From Azadirachta indica (taxonomy: Eukaryota > Streptophyta > Magnoliopsida > Sapindales > Meliaceae): 64,000 nucleotides of DNA. The translations under genes and the position numbers were made by a program. Below are positions 25,201 to 38,310 of the stretch, one piece after another (the first letter of the stretch is position 1; each line of letters starts with the position of its first letter). A model generated the notes under the pieces. That model did no database searches and was not told where the DNA came from. It saw only the letters and a program-made list of their open reading frames with translations. The stretch lies in NCBI GenBank assembly GCA_022749755.1, contig CM040448.1, positions 4,772,481 to 4,836,480 on the forward strand, given 5' to 3'.

Positions 25201-28099
25201 TAAGAGGATATGATTAAGAGCAGTTTCACACAAATACTAAAATTTTATCATTAAATTAGATGGCTTGTCTGCTCATTCTTTATAATAGACAGCAATCACT
25301 AAATCATCATCAATGACATGAGAACCCCAACAAAATACTCTTTTCAGGCCAGGCTATATCAAGGTATCTAGACATATTTACTTGAAACATGAGAAAGACT
25401 CAGACAAGACAAAGGGATTGGCATTGTACCCTCCTGATCATCCAGAAGACATACCATTCATCACGGAGTGCCAAAGCTCCACCTGATCAGATTGGGACAT
25501 GTTCATGACATTCTTGCAGTTTCCATTAATTATGTATGCTGCCTGCAGGCGGTAATTGAATACTATCAAGACATTAAGAGAATAAAAAAACTTCCATATC
25601 TCATTCATTTGAAAAGAATGAAAATAAATAAAATTCATTTGAAAAGAATGAAAATAAATAAAATGAACTACAAAAACTTGAACAAAGAAGAATGCAACAA
25701 GAAAAAAAGAAGACAATGAACAAAGATCTTGAATTCACTCATTCTCTCTTTTGCATCATAGACTTTGTGGACAGGGGTAATGATATTAACACGATGTAAA
25801 CCTTTTGCCATGTTAAGTAAGACAGAAAGAGAGAGAATTGAAAGGAATGAAAGCAACCTTTCAATCGTTATACATATCTGTCGATATAGCATCAATAGAT
25901 GATGATTAGAACTTTATCCATAAGTTATTAATACAATCAATTACAACAAAAATGAAGCCACTCACCCACCCCTCATATACTGCTTTTTCCTGGTAAAAAA
26001 AAAAAAAAAAAACTAATATCCATTTGTTGATAACTATAATTCTACATAATAACTAAAACCGCACTTGCATGAGAATTTGGGCCCATCTAATTTAAATTTT
26101 GCGAACACAAAATAATCAGGAGCAAGGAAATGACTCTGCAATCACTTGGTTCATGGCACCGAATAAAGCCATCGAATTACATATTTATAGCTTAAGAGCA
26201 AGCTCTAGGTCGAGTAAACATTATTGATAGGAAATCAACAAACAATAGATAGAATCATAATTGATGGATCTGGATAATAACTATGCATAAACACATGAAT
26301 ATAATTTTCCCTTTCTATTACTAGGAATATGATACATACATATATATATATAACCATTCCAGCTAAATCCTCCTCAGTCTAAAACAAACAATTCTTCATT
26401 ATGACTCTAGATTTCTTTCAAATGACTGAAAAATTATTCTAATGAATGTTTAGTCAAAAAGAAAAAATCTTCAGTCATATTGAATAAATGTTTAGTACAC
26501 TGTATAGAAGACATTTTCAGCTATGTTAATGATATATTTAGCCATATTGAAATAAGAAATTAAAGTAAATAAGAAATTTATCCAACCAGACCATTTACTA
26601 GGCTTCTTTGTCTGATTTCCTAATAAAACATGCAGTCAACATGAGAAGAGAAAAAGTTTTTTAACCAACAGTGGCAGAAATCCCACAGGTGATTGTAAGA
26701 CAATGTACATCATAGAAATTTTAATGATTTTTTAATGCTAAGACAACCAGGTTTAGGGATTATTTGGAATATGTTCGAAAAATGGAAGAAACAAGGAAGC
26801 CCTTTGCCATGTAGTCGTGTATATGTACGCACGTAAACATAGGAAAATATTCTTCATTTTCACATGTCTTCTTTCTTTCGTTGAGTGTTAGAGGACATAA
26901 TAATAAAATGACTGACCTTCCAATAACTATTACCAATAATTTTCTTGTAATCATCAGCAGAACTTTCATGGTAAAGTGATAGTAGATAGCATATTCAATA
27001 CAATCTACCAAGCTCTGACAATCACAGGAACAGCAAGCACACACCAACCTCTTTCAATGAATTAATAAAGCTCCACTTTACAGAGTCTTCACCTTCACAT
27101 GGGATCAATACATTTCCTGGATATCCTCTAAAATGAATCTAGAGAAAAAGTCAAATGTTAACTTTCAATTTTGGAAGTAACAATAAGAATGACAAAAGGA
27201 AACGACAAATGCATTTCACACACTGTTGCTACATTCATTAATGGCGCTGAAACAACATTGAATCTAGGCCAAAAAAATAGCTTTCAGATCTGGCTTTTGC
27301 AAGTTTCAGCAGAATGGCCCAAACCCCATGATCTATGGAACTCAAAATTTAAGTCCTAATACAAAAATCATGTACAGAACGGAAAATATATAGATATCTG
27401 ATATTTTATTCAGCTGAATTTTGTATACTCTAAAAGAACACACACACACAAAAGAACACCCTTAATCCTTATATACGAAATGTTAAAATTTGCAGAACAT
27501 GCTTCCATGCTTGTCATTTATTTCTTATTTTCGCCTGTGAAGTTTAAATTTTAAAAATATAAAGATAGAACATACAAGTAGAATAAAACATTTTTTAAAA
27601 AAATTGATACCGTGAGATTCCAAGGTCTCTCTGGTTCTGGACATAGAAGATCAAAGAGAACTCCAGTCGGTATATACCTTTGAAAACAAAATATACAAAA
27701 TTCCCAATTGAATTCCAGCAATTATAAATATAAAGTAAAAATAAAAAAAATGAGACGATACCATTTAAGAGGCAAGCCTTTGTATTCAAACCACACGGTG
27801 TCGACTCCGGGAGGAAGTGCGCTGCTAAAATAGGGTCTTATAAGACCAACTAACAACGGAAGGTAACCTATCCTTGGAGCTAAGATCTGAAATTGAATTT
27901 TTATTAAATTGCAAAACCAATTTGATTTTTTTATTTTCTTTTATAAAGAAAAAGAAAGAGAAGCAGTAGGGAAGAAATATGGGAAATGAGATACCAGAGT
28001 AGGAGGAGGAGGAGGGAGTGTAGTAACTTCAGATTCATGGAGATGAATCTGAAGCGGAATCGCTCCTTCCCACACGTACTTTTGAGCCTCCATATGCAT
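22271..28099 (-). CDS. ATG5: Autophagy protein 5 (ATG5)
   Basis: Eight exons give 1086 nt and 361 aa: 27995-28099, 27762-27886, 27611-27677, 27049-27138, 25455-25542, 24964-25104, 24254-24385, 22271-22608. ATG5 is conjugated to ATG12 and with ATG16 forms the cytosolic E3-like complex that lipidates ATG8 on growing autophagosomes. Seen here: N-terminal YVWEGAIPLQIHLHESE, the stretch ending PPGVDTVWFEYKGLPLKW, RPWNLTIHFRGYP, and ING-NCKNVMNMSQSDQ, where K139 corresponds to the ATG12-acceptor Lys (K128 in Arabidopsis). The C-terminus has EIPFSWVVTNLMNPDHFLHI. Two in-frame ATGs (28099 and 28093) could start translation; the second would give 359 aa. The acidic, Ser-rich stretch before the last domain is longer than in Arabidopsis (337 aa in total). 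Introns 4 and 7 are long (1.5 and 1.6 kb), and intron 7 holds a decayed coding fragment. Confidence 0.97.
23590..23970 (-). pseudogene. Decayed coding fragment inside ATG5 intron 7, source unknown
   Basis: Read on the minus strand, one frame stays protein-like over about 370 bp although stops interrupt it. Readable blocks are DLPSKIAKGMEQFFGVAW, LLEYPKVNLDRSFRLF and YPATLKEAFFDKIATDEHPL followed by SKVWKKYIKLMGK. The base composition is less AT-rich than the surrounding intron. It lacks splice sites that would join it to ATG5 and has at least five stops. I do not recognise the parent protein. It looks like a captured or retroposed gene fragment on the same strand as ATG5. Confidence 0.45.
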
Positions 28100-29732
28100 T
28101 TTTCTATGCAATTTCTACTGTAACTTGTGATTATACATCAAGTCCTCTCGTTATAATTAGATTGTTTTTGAGTGTAATCAAGAGTTTTCTTCCTGCATTG
28201 AGTGAGCCGCAAGGACTTTGAAGGGACGGCTCCGGTTTGGTTTAAACCTAAGTCAAAGCCGATTGAATTAATCGAGGGAAAATGAACGTGGACCGGGTTT
28301 CTTTTCTAAATAACAACTGGAACCGGTTTGAATAATCAACAAACGATTACGGATGTCAACTAATTAATACGGATGTTTCATCCCACTACTTTACTTTGTC
28401 CATCATGTCACTTGTTGTCGAGATCCAAGCAGAATCGCTGAAAGTGTAGCAATACATCAACGTGTAACTTTCAGCATACGAACATACAAACGATATTTTT
28501 TGATGCACGAGCGTACAAGTAAAATGGTTTGTAGATAAACAGTACCCAAAATGAATATAAATAGTACGCTACGAGTTGACATACTTGTGAGACTGAATTT
28601 GAAGTGTTGGAGGCTTGGTAGTTGATTTGGTACAGTCCATGATGACAACAGGCAATTTGTTCATGCACACAAACATGGACAAAAAAGTTTTAAATCAGTT
28701 CCATTTTACTTGTGTTTATTTAAGGCCCAAAATGGCCTAAAGTTTGTAAATATACCCTATTTTTTGTACATAATCCAATTGGCCCAAGTTTATGTTAAGT
28801 GGTGGTAGGTAAGAATTTTATATGAAAATGTAATCCTAACCATCCAATTTATTCAAGGGCCAATCTCATCAATTCATTGCATGTATGTATATATAAGTAT
28901 TATGTAAATATAAAGAAGAAGCCATTCTTTCATTTCTCTAAGTGTAGTACATATGTTTCTTTCTCTCCTCCATTTTCATTTGTATTCTTTTCACTTTGAT
29001 AGTGCATTTCTTCACCTCTCACACCAACACACACAAAGTGATATTGGGTAATTAAAGCTTACTTGGTTCGATTCTATATTAAGTGTCGCACATAGCTGGA
29101 CTTTGCTTTCAATTTCTAACATGTGACAATCAATTGCTTTAGTTAGTGAAGAGATAAAATGTAATTTTATTTAAATTCTATTGAGAACATAAAAATTGTA
29201 TTTCTCAATTTTGAATTAATATTAAATTTTCTTTCTAAATTACAATCTTATTAATTTGGTCACTTGGGCTTTGCCCAACTAGGGTGGAGTCCAACCTTCG
29301 AACTGTGTTAGTTGAAACCAACAAAATAATTTTCTATTTGTGGAAAATATTACTCACCACATGTGGAATCTACTATATTATAATATGAGTAAATTTTCCT
29401 CCACATGTGAGGGTAAAATATCACCAAAATTGGGTAAAGATATTCAAACAATATTATATACGACTTCATTAAAACTCGTAGAAGATCTCTAATATAATAT
29501 TGGCAGTTATATATGTAATATTTACTATTTAGAGCACACTGCTCATTCCTATTCATATAGGTCCATCTATCATATTTGGTTCTTCCTATATTACAAAAAC
29601 AAATAATATTAAAATTATAAATTCACATAGAATAATAAAATATAGGTAACAACAAGCTAAAATTCCCCAAAATTGTCTCATTATTATAAGAGACGTCTAC
29701 AGAATCTTAACTTTACGCTCTGATATCAACTT

Positions 29733-30560
29733 TGTAACATCCCTAATACTAAAAAATTTTAACAAAATTTCCTCCATAATATAACATACGCCAAATATGT
29801 AATCCTGTAAGGTTTTTTTTTGTTTTATTCTAAATATTTTCAATAAAATTAAAGACTAACTACTTAATTTCATTACTTAACAAAATATAAACGATTTTAT
29901 AATTTTTAAAATTCAAGTACAAATATGAAAATTACATCAAAATTATACATTATAAACTGCTACACTTATAATTACATATAGTTTTAAAAGTAATAAAATC
30001 CTTGTGCTGGAGTACCCATTTGTTTTCTACTTACAAAAAATCTTCTGCATCACTTAAACCTGAAAAGTAAGGACGAGCTAATGTTCAGTAGACATTTATA
30101 CACAAAAGCAGTTTAAAAGTTTACAATAAATAAATTTGAATATAAAAGCACTTCTTAAATTTTAACAAAGAGTATATAGTAGAATATTAAGTCAAAATCT
30201 CAATTTTAATATTCATATAAATAATGTAAAACACATTAATTTCATTATTTACAAAAAAATTTTCATAAATTTTGTGTTTGCGTACTTTATAAGCATTATT
30301 CCAAATGACCACCACTCCAAAAACTAACCATATATATTTTAAGAGCATTATTTTCAAAGATCATCATCTTATAAAAAAATAACCTTTAGAGGCATTATTC
30401 TCGGAGATCGTTGTCCCAACAGAAATGACTTTTAGGAACATTATTCCTAAGAATCGTCGTCCCAAACGCCAATGTCTCATCACAACAACAACTATAGCCA
30501 TCACATTTTCATTAATCAAATTGTTTCACAACATTTTCATACAAATCATACATTTATAAA
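29733..30560 (-). mobile_element. Gypsy-type LTR remnant with primer-binding-site-like end
   Basis: On the minus strand, GGGATGTTACA is followed after two bases by GTTGATATCAGAGCG. This resembles the end of an LTR followed by a tRNA-iMet primer-binding site (usual form TGGTATCAGAGC). On the plus strand the LTR therefore begins with TGTAACATCCC at 29733, a common start for plant gypsy LTRs. The far end could not be fixed, and 30560 is a minimum. No gag or pol frame lies next to it, so it is a truncated or solo remnant. Confidence 0.42.
30291..30480 (-). repeat. Four diverged tandem units of about 45-52 bp within the LTR remnant
   Basis: Units start at the GCATTATT-type motif near 30293, 30345, 30392 and 30437. 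Each continues into an AGATCGTTGTCCC-like block. The last two units are the best preserved. Confidence 0.55.
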
Positions 30561-32869
30561 AAAAACACAACACTTATTGATACAATTTTCTCACTGTATT
30601 TGCAAATATAATATTTATATGAAAATTACAATTTAAATCCGATTTAAAAAATAATTAATTGGATCAATACATGATAATTCAAAATTTTCATACACATTTA
30701 TCAAAATATTAATGTAATAAAACTTCATACTTTTCAATTTTAAAACTAAAATTCACCAAATGCATATAAATACCTACCTACTAAACATGTGACAATTCCA
30801 AATTTTATGTCTTTGTTGATTTCTGATCTTCCTTCCAATCACCTCCTGATATCAATTAACAAATGATAATACATAATGACCCAATAATGATAAATAGTGA
30901 TCCAAACTTAATCATCTAAAAATATGTGTGTGTATATATATATATATATATATGTATTTAAACATATTTCTGTACACTAATAATTTAAATTTTTGCAACT
31001 AAATCATATAAAATAATTTACTAATCTTTAAAACCAATATTAATCATCTAAAATATAAATTCAAATGAACGTTCTTTCTTTCCTTCTTTTTTTGGTTTTG
31101 TCCCTTGCTTTTAATTTGTAAAAGCAAAGGTTATATATATACATATAAGTCCACCTACTGCTATAACAACCCCCCTTTTTTCATATATTTTTTGTCACAT
31201 GGCCACATGATAGATTAATAAGCACAAGCCTAACTTTTTTCCTTTCTTATTTCCTTACACTTAATAACTCGTACTATACCAATTATCAATTCAATTAAAG
31301 GGAAAGACACATGACCTCTTAATTTTAATTAGGCATTTCAACTTCTCTTTTTACACAATTCGCCCACAATAAAACTTATATTATGTAATAATTCTATTCT
31401 TTAAAATCAGAAACATATTCATCTTTAAAAAAATATGTTGAAAAATAAATATATCTATCTTACAAATTCTAAACTTTGTATTCTCATATAGTATAAATTC
31501 AATATATCCAAACATATACATTCCCATTAGTATAAGAATTAGTAGTTCTATGGAAGTATTAAAAATATGTTTGATATTGTTCTAGTATCATTTAGTAAGG
31601 TGTTGGAATTGAACATAACCAAAAGATTTATTAAGAATATAATGTTTAATTTGGTGCATTGTGCTAAATATAGCAAAACACCTAATCGTGTTAACTATTT
31701 TAGCACCAAATGTAACTTTTCTTTCTTAATAAAGGAAATTTTGTCTTATTGCAATGGCAATTCAAAAAATATACAGTAAATAAATCTCCTATAAAGAGTT
31801 TAGAAGCCAAAATAAATACTCAATCAAGGATTCTAGTTACATCAACCAATATAGATGCTTAATCAAGGGTTCCAAGTTTATAATAATTGATGGTGAGTTG
31901 AAGTCGACATAGATACTCGAATAATCTTAAGGTCTAGTTTTCATGCGTCATGATGGAGTAATAAACACTTGGATAATATAGTCAAAAGTGTGTATATAGG
32001 TGGGATATGTCTAGCTAATAACTAAGAATACATTGTATTATGAAATATTGACTGTATAGAGTATGTTTGAGGTAAACTAAGCCCACAACATGCAAAATAA
32101 TAAGTCCTTATGCAAAAGAAGGCAATCATGCACAAAAGCAAAATTCTTGCAATCATCTAAAAACTCTTGATAAATGATTGTACAAGTTAATTTCTAGTAT
32201 ATATATGTGGAATTAGATGTTTCACAATTATCTTAATTAATATGCAATAATTTGAACTTGTTCTTAGTCTGAAATAAAGTGAAATCACTTCTCTTTTTCT
32301 TTCCTTGAACCCCACACTAACAAAGATGTTCCCTTATTAAAATTTTTATTATACATAGGTGGAAACAAGCAAAAGGGTTAGATTTATCCTAATAGGAACA
32401 AAAGTAACAATACAATTTATAGTACTATAGTTGTAGTGCAATAAACAAAATTATACGGGAAAAAGGGATATGAAATAACCATAATAGATACATTAAATAG
32501 ATGCGAAATGATTGATGTTACCCATTCAAGACCAAAACTTCATGTTCTAGAAAGCCAATTTATCAAATTTGATCAACCATATAGGTGTAATTGGTCAAGC
32601 ACATGTAAAAATAGTACTTTAAGATTCATTGTTTGTCCAAGGCTTTTTGTTCTTTTTAGCATTGATTATTTTAGTAAAAATCTTTTTGAAAGTTTTCAAT
32701 GTCAACTTATTTGCATTGTTACAACTTATTTCTTCATCTTTCTCTACAACATATACTTCATTTTTTAGGTTCATTCATAAATAAAGTTTATATTAAGTAA
32801 AGCATAAAAATAAAAAGCATGATAATACAAATATCGAAAAACATAACAGTTAGTAGTTAGCCTTAACTA

Positions 32870-33260
32870 GTATAGATATTTACATCACCAATTAATTTGT
32901 TAGTATTATCATCATCATTATCATCATTATCATCATCATTGTAGAAATCAAAGGTTTTTACATAAGTAGGACTGATGTAATTTGTCTTATATTATTTCTT
33001 TTTGCTTTTATAAAGGCCTTATACAAATCCATTAAATACTTTGGCATGCAATAAATACACGTCGAATGACCGTTCATCCCACACCTATTATAAGTGCTTT
33101 TAAAAAAGTCTACAATAAATATGTTTTTTACCTTTATTTCTTAATTCAGAGTAATGTCACACTTATAATGGTACAAATTAGTTCTTTTACAAACCCTATG
33201 ATAATGGTTATTTTTTGGACTATAACAATTGCTTTGAATGTTGCATGCCAATAATTATCA
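32870..33260 (-). pseudogene. Eroded Copia-type gag (zinc-knuckle) remnant
   Basis: The minus-strand frame from about 33118 downward reads NRCGMNGHSTCIYC and then MPKYLMDLYKAFIKAK. This aligns with the CYRCGxxGHW..TC..PKHLVDLYQASIK zinc-knuckle region common in plant Copia gag. It then enters an Asp/Asn run encoded by an (ATC)n microsatellite (about 32903-32940). One stop interrupts the frame, and the first Cys of the knuckle is lost. I could not trace the rest of gag or pol. Confidence 0.45.
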
Positions 33261-36200
33261 CAAATGTTTAAGACAATATTTATTTTAGGGAGTGATAGTG
33301 TTAGTTAGGTGAGACTACTGATTCTCAATATGATCTTATTTACTTTTCAATAATAAAGAGGTATGAGATTTAATCAAATTACTTTTTATATTATCATGCT
33401 CGATGTTGTTATTGTAAAATTATTTTTAAAGTATAAAATATTGAATGTTCTTCTCCAACAACTCTTCATCTGATGTTATCCACATAATTTTAGTTACAAA
33501 GTAATTCTAAATAAAATAGTTAACAAAATTGTATTTACTAATTGCTTAAAATCTTGTAGCAAGATATTTAATTGGAAATAATATAACAATTACTAACTTT
33601 AAGTGGCTAGATTGTTTATTCAAAGAGTTTTAAAGATCTTACGGGTATTTCATAGTTAGGTATGTTCACTCTTCAATTATTAATGGAGAAAGAATATGAC
33701 TTGAGCATGATCTTGCAAAGATATGTTATTTCTTGACTTTATTATGTTTAGCCAAATAGATTTTAGCAGTAAAGATCTAAGATAAGTAGTTTTCACTAAA
33801 AAGATATAGAGTAACAAACGTAAATTTATTTAGATCGGACATGTTTAATAAATCTTCAAATGATGGTGATAGACTTAGAAAATATTATAAATATTATAAA
33901 TATATGAATAATTATTAGTATTATTTTCTAATGTTGAAGAATCAAAATAAAGGACAAGATCTCCTACAGGTTTAAAGTCCCACAAGAACCTACTCCAAAT
34001 AGAGGAGAATTATGATGAATTTATAGGGAATAAGGGGAAGAATGAGTAAGAATTAATTCCCAATTTATTAATGAAGAGAAAATTAGTTTAGTATTCGCTA
34101 CCTTATCTTTGCCTTATTCTTATAAAATAAATTATATATATAGTATAAATTAGATTTGGTATACTTAAATATAAATTTAGATAACACTGTTCTATTTTGT
34201 GATATAGTTAAACGTAATAAGAAATAAACAAAAAAGGTGGTGAAACACTTAAAATCATTTTCTACCTATGGCCTACTAAATATGAAAGGTTGAGTGCAAG
34301 TTTTTTCCTTTTTTGTTGCGTTCTCTTAATTATCATAAATCCAAATTCAAAAACCGAGTGCAAACAAATGTTGAGTTTAAGTTTTTCTCTTTTTATTTTC
34401 TTCTCTTGATTGCCACAAATCCCAATTCCAATCAAATACTATCTACTGTGAAGTTCTTTTGATTTTTCTTTTATTGTTATTTTGATTGCGATAAAGTCAA
34501 ATAAGGGGTTGTCACAAGTTCATCTTGTCATATTTTGTCACTACTTTTAATTTTCACAGTTTATCCAATATGGTTATTTTTTAAAATATCTTTATATTAT
34601 TATTATTATCAATTAATTTGATATTTTAATTAATATATAGTCCTTTTTAATCTTACTTTGTTTATAATAGATTTTAATGTTTTATGTATTACAATTTTTT
34701 TCTTATTATTTATATGTAATAGGTTTATATACTTACTTTAATGGAATAGAATTACGACCTTTGAATTTTTTCCTAATTTTATTATATACTCAAATTTAAT
34801 AATTTTATTAAATAAGATTATTATTTTAAATTAGGAGAGAAAGAAAGTCTATACCACTAAAAAAAAAAAACATTATGACCAATTTAAACACAGTTTAATG
34901 ACATGCTTAAAGAAATATCAAATGATGAGGTAAATTTACCATTAATTCTTAGAGCTGAATGCGATGAGTTTAAAAAAAAATTAACATATAAGATGTGGAA
35001 TCACTTTAAAGGACAAAAATTAATAGAATATTTGAGTAAATTTATAATTATTATGTCAAAACACTAGGAGAGATTACGAAGCATGAGATAAGACACTTGC
35101 ATGCTATTACTATTAATATGTGAACTTCTACTAATCAAAAGAATGAATTCATAACCATTACAATATATTTCATATATGAATCTTGAATATATTGCAACAT
35201 CAAATCATGAGGTACTTTCTATAACATAAAATCTATTTTTAATTATCTTTATATCTGTAAGTTGATTTAATATATTTATAATATGTTATTATATTTATTC
35301 CTCATTCTTTTGTATTATGTTTATTTACATACCATGTTTGCATACTTCTTAATGATATATTGATGCTTTATTGGATTGGAATATTAATAGAAACTTTCTA
35401 CTTTAAGTGTAGACCATTGTAGCAACAACAATTTTATGATTGATAATTATTGATACCGAAATTTTGTCAAGCGATAATCACACAACACTAGGAGAAATCT
35501 TAGCCATCAAACAAGATTTGTTTGTGATTAAGAAATGCCATCTTAATGCAATGATAATGACTAATAAGCACTAAATGACCTTGTCCATATATTGAGCAAA
35601 CTTCCTTCTCTCAATTGAAAAATCTCCATCACAGTCGCTAAGAATAATTGCAAGACAAACAAAAGGTCAGGGATCCTAATGATGGTCCCCAGTATAAACC
35701 ATTCGATAATGAAATTAGGAAATATATTTTAAACGATTCCAAAGAATAGAGAGACAAAATCAACCACAATTTCCATAGGGTTTTGACTAAAAACAGAGAA
35801 AAAAAATATCCATTTACCTAGGTCACTCTTACCTTTTATAGTCATTGGGAGAGAGAAAGTACCTTACCTATGTCATGCTTAGTGTTACCCATACACCGAT
35901 TCGGTCCTCCTTCTCACCGATAAAGATTTGCTAACACGCCAATTTGTCACTTTTCCCACATCTTCATATGTTGAATCCACACTATCACATTGATTGTTTC
36001 TAAAGGTTGACATTATTCAATGCAAGCAAGTAGTAGTTAGTCATAGGAGATCTCCTACACATTAAGTTGCCAACGGATGAGCATTTCATAAGTGAATGGC
36101 TTGATTTGCTTGTACCAAGGATGCTAAGTTACCAATGTCATTCTGGTCTCGTGCTTATAACATGGATGGATTTGACAAGTCCAAAAGAGGTGACATGCTT

Positions 36201-37206
36201 TAGTAGCCATCTATGAGCCACACATCTCTAATGAGTTTGGAGGAAATAACATCTCTTGAAGTCTTTTGTGAGGTGGCATGTCTTGTAACATACCTTAATA
36301 AATTTACGGTAACTTACCATAATAAATTTTTATATTTCTTTTAGAGGTTTGGTAAAATATAAGTGCAATAATAACATCATTGAAAAGTTATCTAATAGTT
36401 CATTTTTGTTGGATAAAAACTTTTTTCATATACGTTATTATACACAGATTTTGAATCTAATAATGAAAAAAGGATTGTTAATGAATTTGACCTATTTATA
36501 ATATGTTATAGCCAATAAAATACAAGCACTTGATTGCTACATCACAAGTTTAAAAATTGTATAACAAGCTAGTCTCTAGAGATTAAAAGTAATATTACAA
36601 ATTGTCTCTGTTAAAAAGATTTTGTCTTCGAAATTTAATACATACCTCAAACACCAGGAAGTAACGAGGAAGCTGAACAAGTCGTATTGTATTTTGTCCT
36701 ATTGGGCCGGTCCAGCCCATTGTTATGTATCGGGCCGGGTCGTCTGTCGTATGTAAATCTATCCGAGTCACCATCGGTTATGTCTAGCTGCTTATGTCAG
36801 TCGACCCTTGAGGACTTGAGAAGGTTCGATGAAACTAGAAGACGCAAGTGACCGAAGTAAGATTAAACGGCGGCGCACGTTAGCAAAGAAGCGTAGGGTG
36901 ATGCTAAACAGAGCCCACCATTTGAACCAGAATTACGAAAAATAGATTGACGAGTACGTAAGTAGATGACTGTTGTCGTTGTTGTTGTCCCATTTACATC
37001 ACCAATTCCTCCATTATTTCCTTTACTCAGAAGGCTGATCGATCTCTTTACCAACCAATTTAAAAAGACTAATCAAGAATCTCTCTCTCTTTCTCCCCGG
37101 AAATTTATAAATATATATTCGTAAAAAGAAAATTGAAAAAAAAAAATAAAAGAATGCCGAAATAATAGGGATCTATAATTGAATTTGAAGTTGTATATAG
37201 AAAGAA

Positions 37207-38310
37207 ATGGTTGGACTTGGAGGCATTCACTTAGGAGTTTTAGCGGCGTGCGTTGTGCTTTTCGTTCCAATGGCGATGGCGGGTTGGCATTTGAGTAGAA
37301 ACAAAACGTTATTCTTTGGTGGTGCTCTGTTCATTACTCTTGCGGTATGTGTTCATTTGACTCCTCATTTTCCATCCGTATCTGATTTTGCGAATTCGTT
37401 TTCGTCTTTAGTTGTCTTTGATCATCGAGATTCTTGTATTAATTACGTTAATCAAATTATTTGGGATGTAAAACCGAGACATGATGTTATTAAGAGAAAT
37501 GGTTCTTCTTTTGACTGTTATGAGAAGAATTGGGATTGGGTCAAATCAGGGAAAGTCAATTCTTGTGACTTTCAGAGATTGGGTAAATCCAATGCTTCGG
37601 ATTTGCTAAACGGGTCGTGGGTTGTTGTGGCAGGTGATTCACAGGCGCGATTGGTTTTAGTTTCCTTTCTTCAATTGATTTTGGATAATCAACGATTTGA
37701 TTCCATTAGGGAGGATCTTTTTAAGAGACATAGTAATTATAATATAGTGGTAGATGAGATTGGTTTGGCGCTGGATTTTGTATGGGCACCTTTGGAAACC
37801 AATTTAACAGAGTTAATCATTAAACTTAAGGAAAATAGGAAATACCCAGATGTTTTGGTTATGGGATCAGGGCTATGGCATATGCTACATGTCAACAATG
37901 CATCAGATTATGGTGTTTCTTTGCGGCTTTTGAAAAGTTCTGTGCGGTCATTGTTACCACCTTCCCCGGAGTTTCAAACCATTGAGCCAGTGAGTGGTTT
38001 TACTTCCATCAGATCGCCGCATATGTTTTGGCTTGGGATGCCCATATTGATAAGTGGGAAGTTGAATACAGAGGAGAAGAAAGAGAAGATGAATGATAAA
38101 ATGTGGCATGCTTATGATAAGGCGCTTGGAGAGAGTAAGCTCTTGCGCCAAACTGGTGGACCCCTTATATTACTTGATATGCAGTCTTTGACTTGGAATT
38201 GTGGACCTAGGTGTACCATTGATGGCATGCATTATGATGCAGCAATTTATGAAGCAGTTGTCCATATTATGCTAAATTCGTTGCTCATTGAATCTCACCA
38301 ATGGCTTTAA
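37207..38310 (+). CDS. SGNH/PC-esterase-like protein (trichome-birefringence-like superfamily)
   Basis: Single exon, 367 aa. Two hydrophobic stretches sit at the N-terminus (about residues 7-26 and 33-52), suggesting a Golgi or other endomembrane anchor. The remainder has the two signatures of the superfamily. One is the GDS motif in VVVAGDSQARL (S145). The other is the D-x-x-H motif in CTIDGMHYD (D339, H342), with a central VMGSGLWHML block. Trichome-birefringence-like proteins and relatives O-acetylate cell-wall polysaccharides using the Ser-Asp-His set. For this smaller clade the substrate is not known to me. Arabidopsis AT3G03210 is the likely counterpart from memory and lies next to EXPA13 there, as it does here. 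The start was chosen as the first ATG of the long frame. Six tandem copies of the stop-codon region follow the gene. Confidence 0.88.
   Translation: MVGLGGIHLGVLAACVVLFVPMAMAGWHLSRNKTLFFGGALFITLAVCVHLTPHFPSVSDFANSFSSLVVFDHRDSCINYVNQIIWDVKPRHDVIKRNGSSFDCYEKNWDWVKSGKVNSCDFQRLGKSNASDLLNGSWVVVAGDSQARLVLVSFLQLILDNQRFDSIREDLFKRHSNYNIVVDEIGLALDFVWAPLETNLTELIIKLKENRKYPDVLVMGSGLWHMLHVNNASDYGVSLRLLKSSVRSLLPPSPEFQTIEPVSGFTSIRSPHMFWLGMPILISGKLNTEEKKEKMNDKMWHAYDKALGESKLLRQTGGPLILLDMQSLTWNCGPRCTIDGMHYDAAIYEAVVHIMLNSLLIESHQWL

Larger units (their letters stand above)
28100..37206. other. 9-kb gene-free region between ATG5 and the PC-esterase
   Basis: 28100-28400 is the ATG5 leader and promoter. The rest is AT-rich and contains the LTR remnant, its tandem units and the gag relict listed separately, plus a (TA)n tract at 30930-30953. 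29268-29282 is a small inverted repeat (TTGGGCTTTGCCCAA). 35600-36260 is less AT-rich and looks like decayed coding or repeat DNA that I could not identify. About 36650-37206 is the promoter and leader of the PC-esterase. Open frames at 31567, 32508 and 33066 have no recognisable similarity. Confidence 0.5.

Noticed and set aside
32903..32940. Regular short repeats considered as a CRISPR-like array
   Set aside because: This is a simple ATC microsatellite with no spacers in a eukaryotic genome.
34575..34595. Another AAAATATCT evening-element match
   Set aside because: It lies in AT-rich intergenic DNA far from any gene start and is most likely chance. It also warns against over-reading the match at 60153.
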